In this document: piece by piece, positions 1 to 8,353 of the stretch
Position numbering within the stretch: the stretch's first letter is position 1
Layout: each line of letters begins with the position of its first letter
Assembly (NCBI RefSeq): GCF_021261325.1
Contig: NZ_JAJSBI010000001.1
Span: 434,001 to 498,000, forward strand
Source: Streptomyces guryensis
GTDB lineage: Bacteria; Actinomycetota; Actinomycetes; Streptomycetales; Streptomycetaceae
Direction: 5' to 3'
DNA length: 64,000 nt
Position numbers and translations under genes: made by a program
Notes under the pieces: model-generated
What the model was told of the DNA's origin: nothing
Databases searched by the model: none
Seen by the model: only the letters and a program-made list of their open reading frames with translations

Positions 1-872
1 AGTTCCATGAAGGCCGTCTCCAGAGAGGCCGTCTGCGTAGCCAACTCCCAGACCGGAAAGCGGTGTTCGTGCGCCAGCTCACCGACCCGGACGGCGCTCA
101 CCCCGTCCACCTTCAGCGTCTCCTCGTCGTACGGCGCGACCACCGCGCCCTCCGACTCCAGTACGACGGCCAGGGCGCCCGCGTGCGGCGAGCGCACCGT
201 CACCGTCGGCGCGGTACCGCGCGCGGCGAACTCCGTGAGGCTCTCCGCGGCGATGAGCTGCCCGCGACCGATGACGACCAACTCGTCGGCGGTGTTCTCC
301 ATCTCCGACATGAGATGACTGGACACGAAGACGGTGCGCCCCTCGTGCGCCAGCCTCCGGAACAGCCCGCGCACCCACAACACCCCTTCGGGATCGAGCC
401 CGTTGAGCGGCTCGTCGAACATCAGCACCGGCGGATCCCCGAGCAGCGCGGCAGCGATGCCGAGCCGCTGCTTCATGCCCAGCGAGAAGGAGCCGACCCG
501 GCGCCGGGCGGCGGCCTCCGTGAGGCCCACCTCGGCGAGCACCTCGTCCACCCGCGCCCTCGGGATGCGGTTGCTGCGGGCCAGCGCGTGCAGATGCGCC
601 CGCGCACTGCGCCCGCCGTGCACGTCATGGGCGTCCAGCAGAGCTCCGACGTGCCGCAGCCCGCGCGGATGGCGGCGGAAGGAGTGGCCGCTGACCATGG
701 CGGTACCGCCACTCGGCTCGACGAGCCCGAGCAGCATCCGCAGGGTCGTGGTCTTCCCGGCGCCGTTCGGGCCGAGGAAGCCCGTGACATGGCCGGGACG
801 GACGGTGAAGGACAGTTCGCGTACGGCGGTCGTGGGGCCGTACCGCTTGGTGAGCTGCTCGACTTCGATCAT
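1..872 (-). CDS. ABC transporter ATP-binding protein, 3' end outside the window
   Basis: The N-terminal 290 residues of an ABC ATPase read leftward from an ATG at 872 and run off the window edge. Walker A is GPNGAGKTT (near 740-775), the signature is FSLGMKQRLG (near 480), and Walker B is followed by DEPLNGLDPEG. An H-loop His lies in SSHLMSE. This arrangement is typical of DrrA/CcmA-like multidrug or lipid export ATPases. A membrane subunit would be expected just to the left, outside the window. It diverges from the sensor kinase gene across 134 bp, a common Streptomyces layout in which the two-component pair controls the exporter; that link is inferred. The substrate cannot be told. Confidence 0.9.
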   Translation of the reverse strand, partial: MIEVEQLTKRYGPTTAVRELSFTVRPGHVTGFLGPNGAGKTTTLRMLLGLVEPSGGTAMVSGHSFRRHPRGLRHVGALLDAHDVHGGRSARAHLHALARSNRIPRARVDEVLAEVGLTEAAARRRVGSFSLGMKQRLGIAAALLGDPPVLMFDEPLNGLDPEGVLWVRGLFRRLAHEGRTVFVSSHLMSEMENTADELVVIGRGQLIAAESLTEFAARGTAPTVTVRSPHAGALAVVLESEGAVVAPYDEETLKVDGVSAVRVGELAHEHRFPVWELATQTASLETAFME

Positions 873-994
873 GCGGACCACGGTGACGCGAGGGGAGGGT
901 GCGGAGCATCGGGCGGGGGCTGACACTCGTACGGCCCGGCTGTCGACCGTGGTTGTACGTCCACGGGCCGATGACCGCGCCGTGCACCCGCGCC

Positions 995-1000
995 TACGAT
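995..1000 (+). promoter_or_regulatory. -10 element (TACGAT) for the sensor kinase, leaderless start
   Basis: TACGAT ends 6 nt before the ATG at 1007. This spacing puts the transcription start at or next to the start codon and supports 1007 over the upstream in-frame starts at 899 and 971. Confidence 0.6.
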
Positions 1001-1006
1001 CACGGC

Positions 1007-2206
1007 ATGCCCGCCACCGCGCCTCCGCAGCCCCTGCTCAAACGCCTGCCGCCGGGCGCGTGGACGGGGCTCGTGTGGTGCGCGAGCACACTGTTCACGC
1101 TCCTGACGACCTTCCGTCTGCCCGGCGAGATGGAGCCGGCGCAGTGGCCGGCCGCCCAGCTGTACCGCTGGGACGGCCTGACGTTCCTGGCGCTGTCGAC
1201 CGTCATGGCGGTCCAAGGCGGCAGGCTGCTGCACCGCAGGCCGCTGCTCGCGGTCACACTGACGATCTTCGCCGGGCTCTTCGAAACGAGCACGCTCGGC
1301 GTCGGGGAACTTCCGATGGCGCAGTACCTCACGACCATGGTGGTGCTGTACTTCGTCGCGGCCGGCCATGCTCGCCGCACCGCGCTCATCGCCCTGGCCC
1401 TGGCGGTCAGCACCCTGATCGTCTACATCTCCGTACGGATGCTGCGCGACTGGGCCGTCGGCACCTCCGCCGAACTGGCCGTCGCCCTCGTCACCGTCAT
1501 CGTCTGGCTGCTCGGCAACTCGGCCCACCAGTCCCGGGTGCACGCCGAACGGCTCAGCGCCGAGCACGCGACCCAGGCGGTCACGGCCGAACGCCTGCGC
1601 ATAGCCCGCGAGATGCACGACACCATCGCCCACAGCATCGGCATCATCGCCCTCCAGGCAGGTGCCGCGTCCCGGGTGGCGGCCACTCGCCCCGAGGAGG
1701 CCCTCGCGGCGATGCGGGCCGTCGAGCACGAGGGCCGCGAGACCCTGGCGGGCCTGCGGCGCATGCTGGTCGCGCTGCGGGCGGCGGACGAGGGGCGGGA
1801 CCCGGACCTCGCCCCGGCGGGCCTGGCGGACGTCGACCGGCTGGCGGCCACGACGACGGCTGCGGGGGTGCGGGTGGAGGTGCTGCGGCTCGGTGAGACA
1901 CGCCAGCTCCCGCCGGACATCGACCTGTCCGCGTTCCGGATCGTCCAGGAGTCGGTGACGAACGTCGTACGGCACGCGGGCACGCGCGCGTGCCGGGTCA
2001 CCCTCGACTACCGCGACGAGGACGAACTCGCCCTGGAGATCACCGACGACGGCCTGGGGCGGGGCAGCTCGACCGACACCGGCTTCGGCCTGGCCGGAAT
2101 GCGCGAGCGAGTGGCCCTGCTGCACGGCGAGTTCACGGCGGCACCGCGCCCCGAGGGCGGCTTCCGCGTGACGGCCCGCCTGCCGCTCCCGGTGGCCGTC
2201 CGATGA
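1007..2206 (+). CDS. NarL-type two-component sensor histidine kinase
   Basis: A 399-residue membrane kinase. Roughly residues 18-175 hold several hydrophobic segments with no large extracytoplasmic domain. A HisKA_3 dimerisation box follows, with RIAREMHDTIAHS giving phospho-acceptor His204. A GHKL ATPase domain sits at the C-terminus (ESVTNVVRHA N-box, DDGLGRG and GFGLAGMRER G-boxes). The ATG at 1007 was chosen because a -10 hexamer lies 6 nt upstream. Its stop overlaps the response regulator start (ATGA), so the two are translationally coupled. The signal is unknown; adjacency to a divergent ABC exporter gene suggests control of efflux, which is inference. Confidence 0.93.
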   Translation: MPATAPPQPLLKRLPPGAWTGLVWCASTLFTLLTTFRLPGEMEPAQWPAAQLYRWDGLTFLALSTVMAVQGGRLLHRRPLLAVTLTIFAGLFETSTLGVGELPMAQYLTTMVVLYFVAAGHARRTALIALALAVSTLIVYISVRMLRDWAVGTSAELAVALVTVIVWLLGNSAHQSRVHAERLSAEHATQAVTAERLRIAREMHDTIAHSIGIIALQAGAASRVAATRPEEALAAMRAVEHEGRETLAGLRRMLVALRAADEGRDPDLAPAGLADVDRLAATTTAAGVRVEVLRLGETRQLPPDIDLSAFRIVQESVTNVVRHAGTRACRVTLDYRDEDELALEITDDGLGRGSSTDTGFGLAGMRERVALLHGEFTAAPRPEGGFRVTARLPLPVAVR

Positions 2207-2865
2207 CCGCCGTCCCGACGATCCGGGTCCTCCTCGTCGACGACCAGGAACTCATCCGCACCGCACTGGGCATGGTCATGGCCGACATCGAGGACGTGGA
2301 GGTCGTCGGCGAGGCGGCGACCGGAAAGGACGCGGTACGGCTGGCCGGCGAACTCGCCCCCGACGTGGTGGTGATGGACATCCGCATGCCGGGAATGGAC
2401 GGCATCGAGGCCACGCGACGGATCACGGAGACGCAGACCGGGGTGCGGGTGGTCGTCCTGACCACCTTCGACGACGACGCCTATGTGTACGGGGCGCTGC
2501 GCGCCGGTGCGGCGGGCTTCCTGGTCAAGGACATGGCGCTGGACGACATCATCGGCGCGGTACGGGTGGTGGCGGCCGGCGATGCGCTGATCGCACCGAG
2601 TGTGACCCGCCGTCTGATCCAGGACTTCGCGTCCCGCCCCGAACCGGCCTTCAAAAGACGGGAGTTGAAGTCCATCACGGACCGCGAACGCGAGGTCCTC
2701 ACCCTGGTCGGCAGCGGTCTGTCCAACGCCGAGATAGCCGCCGAACTGTGCATCAGCGTGGCCACGGCGAAGACGTACCTCACCCGCCTGTTCACCAAGC
2801 TGGACGCGCGGGACCGGGTCCAGCTGGTGATCATGGCCTACGAGGCGGGGCTGGTGTCTCCTTGA
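2203..2865 (+). CDS. LuxR/NarL-family response regulator
   Basis: A 220-residue regulator with an N-terminal receiver domain (VLLVDDQELIR acidic pocket, phospho-acceptor Asp59 in VVMDIRMPGMDG, conserved Lys in GFLVKD). The C-terminal LuxR-type helix-turn-helix is ITDREREVLTLVGSGLSNAEIA followed by ISVATAKTYLTRLF. It overlaps the kinase stop by 4 nt and is its cognate partner. Length and domain order are standard for the NarL family. The target promoter cannot be proven, but the divergent ABC gene at 872 is the nearest candidate. Confidence 0.95.
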   Translation: MTAVPTIRVLLVDDQELIRTALGMVMADIEDVEVVGEAATGKDAVRLAGELAPDVVVMDIRMPGMDGIEATRRITETQTGVRVVVLTTFDDDAYVYGALRAGAAGFLVKDMALDDIIGAVRVVAAGDALIAPSVTRRLIQDFASRPEPAFKRRELKSITDREREVLTLVGSGLSNAEIAAELCISVATAKTYLTRLFTKLDARDRVQLVIMAYEAGLVSP

Positions 2866-2892
2866 TCCCCCTGCCCCCCTGATTCCCTCGAC

Positions 2893-3402
2893 TCACAGCC
2901 CCAACGCCATGATGAACCGGTCCTCGCCGGGCCCGAAGTAGCCCTTGCGCACACCTCCCTCGAAAGAGAAGCCCAGTGACTGATACAACGTGATCGCGGT
3001 GGCGTTCGTCGGTTCCACCGTCAGACGGACCTGGTGGACGCCCTCGGCGCGCAGCCGGCGCAGCACCTCGAGCATCAGCCGCCGGCCCAGCCCGCGCCCG
3101 CGCAGTTCGGGGGTGACGGCGAGGCTCTTGACCCAGTTCACATAGCCGTCCGAGGTGGTGACGAAGAGGACGTAACCGTGCAGCTTCTGGCCGTCGTCGA
3201 GGACGAGGATGCGGTCGCCGTGGATGTCGTAACTCTGGCGCAGCTCGAAGTAGTGGTACGGCTCCTCGGGGAAGGCCTCCTGGTCGACGCGGTGGAGTTC
3301 GGGCAGGTCGGCCTCGACGACACCCCTCATCGCCAGTCGTCGATCGGTGCGGTCGGTGCGGTCGGCCGTGGAAGGAAAACGTTTCTCTGGAAGAGCCGTC
3401 AT
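2893..3402 (-). CDS. GNAT-family N-acetyltransferase (RimI-like)
   Basis: A 169-residue acetyltransferase. The acetyl-CoA loop is RGRGLGRRLM, preceded by the beta-4 strand VKSLAVTPEL and followed by NATAITLYQSLGF, the classical GNAT motif B. The ORF stays open to 3525, but the ATG at 3402 has an AGGGGG ribosome-binding site about 7 nt upstream and starts where similarity would be expected. It is convergent with the two-component pair and divergent from the methyltransferase at 3679. The substrate, a protein N-terminus or small amine, is unknown. Confidence 0.88.
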   Translation of the reverse strand: MTALPEKRFPSTADRTDRTDRRLAMRGVVEADLPELHRVDQEAFPEEPYHYFELRQSYDIHGDRILVLDDGQKLHGYVLFVTTSDGYVNWVKSLAVTPELRGRGLGRRLMLEVLRRLRAEGVHQVRLTVEPTNATAITLYQSLGFSFEGGVRKGYFGPGEDRFIMALGL

Positions 3403-3666
3403 ACCGCCCCCTGCGGGTTGGGAGTCAAGGGTACGTTGACACCCGTACGGGTGGTACGGGTGAGACGCCTGCTGTCTGCCTTTCAGGTGTGTTCGGCAGA
3501 GTTGCGACCATCTTGAGCGGGACAATCCGGCCGTTCAAGGCCGGATCAGGCCGCGGAAATGCATTCGCCCCGGTGCGCCCCCAGTGCGCCCCGCCCGGCT
3601 GCCGGGGACATGACGTAATTCTCGGGACATTGACCTCAGGGGGATCCGGAGGGCCGCCGGTGTTGG

Positions 3667-3672
3667 TACCGT
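3667..3672 (+). promoter_or_regulatory. -10 element (TACCGT) of the six-gene cassette, leaderless
   Basis: TACCGT ends 6 nt before the ATG at 3679, the same spacing as other leaderless genes in the window. No convincing -35 was seen; TTGACC near 3632 is too far upstream. Confidence 0.5.
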
Positions 3673-3678
3673 AGGTAA

Positions 3679-4491
3679 ATGACCTTGAGCTCGTCGGGGG
3701 ATGCCCAGGTGAAGAATGCGGACGCACCCTGGGACTCATTCGACCCGATCGCCTACGTTCGGCACAACTACCGCGTCTTACAGGCAGAGGACGCGGAGAT
3801 CCTGCATATCATCCGGGATCATTTCGGCGGTCATTTCCGGAAGCAGGGCGTCGGGCCGGTTTACGGCATCGACGTGGGCGCCGGAGCGAATCTCTATCCC
3901 GCGCTCTCCATGCTGCCCTGGTGCGACGAGATCACCCTCTTCGAGCACTCCTCCGCGAACGTGGAGTACCTCGCGAGTCAGGCCGACGGCCACGACGGGA
4001 ACAGCGGCTACGACGAGAACTGGGACCCGTTCTGGAACGCCCTGTGCGAGCACGAGGCGTACAGCACCCGCCACTTGGACCCCCGCGAGCGGTTCCGCAA
4101 GGTCGTCAAGGTCGAGCAGGGCAACATCTTCGGGCTGGAGCGCTTCGGCGGGCGCTGGTCCGTCGGGACCATGTTCTTCGTCGCCGAGTCGATGACCACC
4201 TCCCACCAGGAGTTCTGCCTGGGAGTCGAGCGCTTCATGGGCGCCCTGGCCCCCGGTGCCCCCTTCGCCGCCGCCTTCATGGAACATTCGAAGGGTTATC
4301 ACGCCGGAGAAGAGTTCTTCCCGGCCTGTGACGTGGGAGAGTTCGAGGTGCGCGACAGCCTCGGACCATTCGTGGGTGACTTCGAGGTGCAGCGGCTCAA
4401 GTCTGCGGCAGGTGTGCGCGACGGGTATTCGGGAATGATCCTGGCCTACGGTTGGCGACGGAATACGGACGCAGGCATTCCGGCCGTTTGA
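3679..4491 (+). CDS. SAM-dependent methyltransferase of a conserved Streptomyces cassette (SCO2525-like)
   Basis: 270 residues. The N-terminal YVRHNYR and the SAM-binding strand GIDVGAGANLYPAL resemble the NNMT/PNMT/TEMT class of small-molecule methyltransferases. An acidic residue ends the next strand (TLFEHS), and MFFVAESMTT follows later, as in that fold. It is the first gene of the cassette and probably leaderless from 3679; an in-frame GTG at 3709 preceded by GGGGG is an alternative start. Codon 34 (3778-3780) is TTA, the rare leucine codon read by BldA tRNA. I recall this family being named after S. coelicolor SCO2525. The methyl acceptor is unknown. Confidence 0.85.
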   Translation: MTLSSSGDAQVKNADAPWDSFDPIAYVRHNYRVLQAEDAEILHIIRDHFGGHFRKQGVGPVYGIDVGAGANLYPALSMLPWCDEITLFEHSSANVEYLASQADGHDGNSGYDENWDPFWNALCEHEAYSTRHLDPRERFRKVVKVEQGNIFGLERFGGRWSVGTMFFVAESMTTSHQEFCLGVERFMGALAPGAPFAAAFMEHSKGYHAGEEFFPACDVGEFEVRDSLGPFVGDFEVQRLKSAAGVRDGYSGMILAYGWRRNTDAGIPAV

Positions 4492-4492
4492 C

Positions 4493-4519
4493 CAGTGGTT
4501 GTCCGATCAGCGGTTGTCC
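4493..4519. repeat. Pair of 12-bp direct repeats after the methyltransferase gene
   Basis: CAGTGGTTGTCC (4493-4504) and CAGCGGTTGTCC (4508-4519) match at 11 of 12 positions and start 15 bp apart, directly after the methyltransferase stop. They lie in the only substantial gap (102 bp) before the cassette's second gene and could be a regulator site or part of an internal promoter. Confidence 0.5.
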
Positions 4520-4593
4520 ACGGCAAAAATCTTCACAACAGAAAAGGGATATTCCTCAAGTGACGGCAGTGCGGCCTGTGTGAGGGGCATGGG

Positions 4594-6447
4594 ATGCAGA
4601 TCAAGCCACGCCAGCATTTGCTGGACATCTGGCAGGCCATCGCCCGCCACTCGTTCGAGCGGGAGCAGTGGGCCTGGGGCGAGTGGGGCGGACAGAGCAG
4701 CGTCGCCGACGCCGAGCGGCTGCTCTGCCTGCTGTACCCGGCCACGGAGATCCCCGCGTTCCGGCTCGACGACCCGGACACCACGCAGGAGGACGTCCAG
4801 CAGGCACTGAGGAAGGCCGGCGGGCGGCTCGACCTCCCGGCCAATCTCGTCAAGGCCGCCTCCGAGTTCATGCGCAACCACACCGGCGAGGACAAGAGGC
4901 CCACCTTCGCCGGGGGCTACTACTTCGGATCCCAGGACAAGGGCCAGGGGGAGCCCACCGAGGAACAGCGCCAGCTCGGCGTGGTCGACTCCTTCTCCAT
5001 GTCGATCACCCTCTGCCTGGCCACGCTCGGCTTCCTCAAGGTCTACGAGACCAGGACCAGACGCAGCGACATCCAGGAGACGATCGCCGAACTGCGTTCG
5101 GCCACCAGCAACCGGCTCACCGCCGCCATGGTGAGCCTGCTGCGCTCCTTCACCGTCAACGCCTTCGACGCCGATTCCGCCCAGGGCCGCAACCTGGTCG
5201 AACTCCTCGGTCAGGGACGGCTGTCGCCGCGGCAGGTGCTGAGCATGTACCAGAGCCGCTTCCGTGCGCTGCGCGCCGCGATCGTGGAGAGCCTCTCCCT
5301 CGGTATCGACGTCCAGGCAGGCCTCAAGGACGAGAACCAGTTCTTCGAGTGCGGCTGGTCGTGGAGCCTGGTCAAGGACGCCCCCGAGGTCGAGACCGAC
5401 GAACCCATCGGGCCGCAGCCCAAGGGCGCCGCCGACCCCGTGCCGTACCTCTACTTCACGGTGGTCGCCCTCGACGGCATCCAGGACCTGTTCTCCGACC
5501 GCACCCTCACCCTGGGCCTGCTCAACACCGAACAGCAGAAGCTCGCGGAGGCGCTCCGGCTGCGCTGGGAGCTGACCCAGCAGTACTGGTCCGGCATCGC
5601 CCGCTTCGACCCCGAGCGCTGGCCGCTGGAGGACATTCCCTGGCGTACGACGGGACAGGAACTGGAGTCCGAGTACTTCTCCCTCTCCGTCGCCGCCATC
5701 CTCGTCCACGACCTGATGCGGCGCCGGGCCACCGACGACGACCTGGCCCGCACCGTCACCGTCATGGAGCGCCTCGCCGAGCGAGGCCGTATCACCAGCC
5801 GTATGACCCGCGACGACCGCACGGTCTTCGAACTGCACAACGCGGGCGTCAAACTGCCGTTGCAGGGCAGCGAGCGGCTCGGCCCGCCGATGACGTGGTC
5901 CCTGCACGACTTCTCCGCGCAGCTGCTGAAGCGGACCATCCAGCTGCGCGCGCTCTCCCGCAACCTCGACTCGCACGACCGGCTGCTCAAACTCGCCGAG
6001 GACGTCTTCGACCACATGTGGCGCCGCCGTATCCGGGAGGGCGAGGGCACCGGCCTGTGGGACTACGTCCACGCCGCCTATCCCGAGGCGGAGATCGTCA
6101 CACGCCGGGTGCCGGTGTCGTGGAACATCACCGAGCGCGTCGCCGAGGTGATGGTCCAGGTCCACCAGATGTACCGGCAGCCCCCGGTCCGCAGCCCCGA
6201 ACTCTTCGAACTGGCCGGGGCGTTGCTCAGCGAGTCCGCGCACCTCCTGGGCAACGAACAGATGGAACCCGCGCCCACCGACGACGGCCGGCACGGAATG
6301 CAACTGAGGAACATCGAGGTCAAGCTGCGCCGCGCCCGCACCCTCCTCGACCAACAGCCGGGCACGGCCTACGCGTTGGCGCTCGACGTGCTGGGACAGC
6401 TCGACTCGCTCAACCGGGCTCGCGAAGCCGCGGCCCAGGGACGGTGA
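4594..6447 (+). CDS. Conserved cassette protein of unknown function (SCO2524-like)
   Basis: A 617-residue, largely alpha-helical, soluble protein with no signal peptide and no catalytic motif I can name. I recall orthologues grouped as the SCO2524 family. Start: ATG at 4594, with GAGGGG 6 nt upstream. Helical repeats rich in Leu/Arg/Glu run through the length, for example around MVSLLRSFTVNAFDADSA and the C-terminal KLRRARTLLDQ. This suggests a scaffold or adaptor, an inference from composition only. It is followed 4 nt later by the P-loop gene, so the two are surely co-transcribed. It has no TTA codon. Confidence 0.82.
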   Translation: MQIKPRQHLLDIWQAIARHSFEREQWAWGEWGGQSSVADAERLLCLLYPATEIPAFRLDDPDTTQEDVQQALRKAGGRLDLPANLVKAASEFMRNHTGEDKRPTFAGGYYFGSQDKGQGEPTEEQRQLGVVDSFSMSITLCLATLGFLKVYETRTRRSDIQETIAELRSATSNRLTAAMVSLLRSFTVNAFDADSAQGRNLVELLGQGRLSPRQVLSMYQSRFRALRAAIVESLSLGIDVQAGLKDENQFFECGWSWSLVKDAPEVETDEPIGPQPKGAADPVPYLYFTVVALDGIQDLFSDRTLTLGLLNTEQQKLAEALRLRWELTQQYWSGIARFDPERWPLEDIPWRTTGQELESEYFSLSVAAILVHDLMRRRATDDDLARTVTVMERLAERGRITSRMTRDDRTVFELHNAGVKLPLQGSERLGPPMTWSLHDFSAQLLKRTIQLRALSRNLDSHDRLLKLAEDVFDHMWRRRIREGEGTGLWDYVHAAYPEAEIVTRRVPVSWNITERVAEVMVQVHQMYRQPPVRSPELFELAGALLSESAHLLGNEQMEPAPTDDGRHGMQLRNIEVKLRRARTLLDQQPGTAYALALDVLGQLDSLNRAREAAAQGR

Positions 6448-6451
6448 CAGC

Positions 6452-7369
6452 GTGCTGATCTTCGCCGCCTCCGACAAGGGGGGCACAGGCCGCTCCGTCA
6501 CCAGCGCCAACCTCGCCTACCACCGGGCGCTGGCCGGGGACGACGTCTGCTACCTCGACTTCGACTTCGGCTCGCCCACCGCCTCGGCCGTCTTCGACGT
6601 GGCGGACGCCCGCGAGGCCGCCGAGGACCGCGGCCTGCACTCGTACCTCATAGGGGAGGTCGGCGAACCGGAGCGCATCGACATCTGGGCCAGGACCGAG
6701 CACCAGGTGCTGCGTGACCCGCCGCCCGGCTGCGGCCGTCTGGTGCTGATGCCCGGCGACGTCAGCGGCGGCGAGTTCGCCACCACCGGCGACCACGTCC
6801 GGCTCTGCGTCGACCTGCTGATGAAGCTCTACTACGAGTTCGACCTGGTCGTCGTGGACCTCAGCGCCGGCCGCTCCTACGCCGTCGACATGGTCCTGGA
6901 GGCCACCGCACAGACCGAGATGCGGGAGATCACCGCCCGCTGGCTGGTCTTCCACCGCTGGACCCGCCAGCATGTGGCGGCCGCCGCGAGCCTGGTCTTC
7001 GGCGAGCGCGGCATCGTCGCCGGCGGCGTCGACCGCGGCCACGAGGAGGAGGCGCTGCGCGGCGCCATCCGCTTCGTCCGGGCCGCCGTACCCGATCCCG
7101 AGTCGCCGCTGTGGTCGCAGGTCTCCCCCACCCAGTCGGCGTGGATGCGCAAGACCGACAGCGACCTCAAGCAGCTCGCCTCCAACCACGGCATCGGCTA
7201 CAGCCAGGTCCTCGGCTCCATCCCCCTCGAACCGGTCCTGCAGTGGCGGGAGCAGCTGATCACCGACGAGGACGTGCTCGACAGCCAGATCGCCAACATG
7301 GAGACCTGGCGCGCGCTGAGCGGGCTGGCGGCCCGGCTCACCGACGACAAGTACTGGGAGCAGGCGTGA
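6452..7369 (+). CDS. Variant P-loop (MinD/ParA-like) ATPase (SCO2523-like)
   Basis: A 305-residue SIMIBI-class P-loop protein starting at a GTG. The deviant Walker A is SDKGGTGRS at residues 7-15: signature Lys9 is kept, but the second, normally invariant Lys is Arg14. The switch region is YLDFDFGSPTASAVFD, and Walker B is the hydrophobic run before VVVDLSAG. It resembles MinD/ParA ATPases that cycle on membranes or with partners. Arg at position 14 predicts altered or absent hydrolysis. It sits 4 nt after the preceding gene and overlaps the next by GTGA. I recall orthologues named the SCO2523 variant P-loop family. Confidence 0.85.
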   Translation: MLIFAASDKGGTGRSVTSANLAYHRALAGDDVCYLDFDFGSPTASAVFDVADAREAAEDRGLHSYLIGEVGEPERIDIWARTEHQVLRDPPPGCGRLVLMPGDVSGGEFATTGDHVRLCVDLLMKLYYEFDLVVVDLSAGRSYAVDMVLEATAQTEMREITARWLVFHRWTRQHVAAAASLVFGERGIVAGGVDRGHEEEALRGAIRFVRAAVPDPESPLWSQVSPTQSAWMRKTDSDLKQLASNHGIGYSQVLGSIPLEPVLQWREQLITDEDVLDSQIANMETWRALSGLAARLTDDKYWEQA

Positions 7370-8352
7370 CCGAGGCCGTCTTCCGGGAGACCACAGCGGA
7401 GCTCCGCACCCAGTCCGTGCCACTGGCCCACCTCTCCCTGGAGCTGGGCCACCTCTACATGGAGGACTTCGAGGCGGGCCCCGAGCGGCTGCGCGAACAC
7501 TTCGCCGAGGTGCGGCTGTGGGTGGACGCCGCCCGCGCCTCCGCCGCCCGCCGCACCGGCGGCAAGCGCCCCCGCATCAGCACCTGCTTCCTGATCGACG
7601 ACTACTTCACACGCTTCTCCACCCCCGCCGAGCTGGTCCCGCTGGTGCTGAAGGAGGCCGAGGAGGCAGGCCTGGTCATCGACTACCTGGCCCGCGAATC
7701 GGGTTGCGCGGTCGCCGACCGGATCGAGCTCGCCGAGTCCGTCAGGCACCGCCTGGTCGAGTCGCCGCCGCCCGGCAGCTACGGCTCCCGCCCGTCCGTC
7801 AGCCAGACCGGCTGGCTCGCCAACGGGCAGCGCACACCCAGCACGAAGCGCGCCGCCCTGGGCGAGGTCAGGGGCTGGCAGCCGCCCCAGGAGACCGCGG
7901 CCCGCAACCACTCCGTCTTCATGGACGTCGAGTTGTGGTCGGAGAAGGACGGCCGCCGGCTGTGGTCCTGCCCCTTCCTGGCCGCCGTATGGCAGCTGGC
8001 CCGGCTCGGACTGTTACGACACCTCGGTGAGCCGGTGCTCGTCCCGCGCCCCTGGACCGGCGAGGACTTCCCGACCGACTGGGACCGGCTGCCGCCCCTG
8101 CTCCAGCTCAACCCGCGGGCCGCGGCCTTCAGCGCCTACCGCACCTGCACCCTGATGCCGAACCGTTTCCTGGCCGTCGAGGACGCCGTGCGGCTCATCC
8201 TCGACCAGACGGAAGTCGACTCCGGTGCGCTGCGGCAGGTCGCGGAGCGCTCGGCCCGGGAGGGGCTCGCGGTCCCGGCGGCGGTCGCCCAGCGCGCCAC
8301 GTACGTCTTCTACGAGGAGCCGGTCAACGCCACCGCCCCCGAGGGGCCCTGA
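7366..8352 (+). CDS. Conserved cassette protein of unknown function (SCO2522-like)
   Basis: 328 residues from a GTG whose last two bases form part of the previous stop (GTGA overlap). The reading frame is open back to 7111, but the overlap start fits the operon. No recognised domain was found. The C-terminal half has several invariant-looking aromatic stretches (SCPFLAAVWQLARLGLL, NRFLAVEDAVRLIL). The protein looks soluble. Codon 217 (8014-8016) is TTA, making translation likely dependent on BldA tRNA. I recall orthologues grouped as the SCO2522 family. Function unknown. Confidence 0.82.
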   Translation: MTEAVFRETTAELRTQSVPLAHLSLELGHLYMEDFEAGPERLREHFAEVRLWVDAARASAARRTGGKRPRISTCFLIDDYFTRFSTPAELVPLVLKEAEEAGLVIDYLARESGCAVADRIELAESVRHRLVESPPPGSYGSRPSVSQTGWLANGQRTPSTKRAALGEVRGWQPPQETAARNHSVFMDVELWSEKDGRRLWSCPFLAAVWQLARLGLLRHLGEPVLVPRPWTGEDFPTDWDRLPPLLQLNPRAAAFSAYRTCTLMPNRFLAVEDAVRLILDQTEVDSGALRQVAERSAREGLAVPAAVAQRATYVFYEEPVNATAPEGP

Positions 8353-8353
8353 C

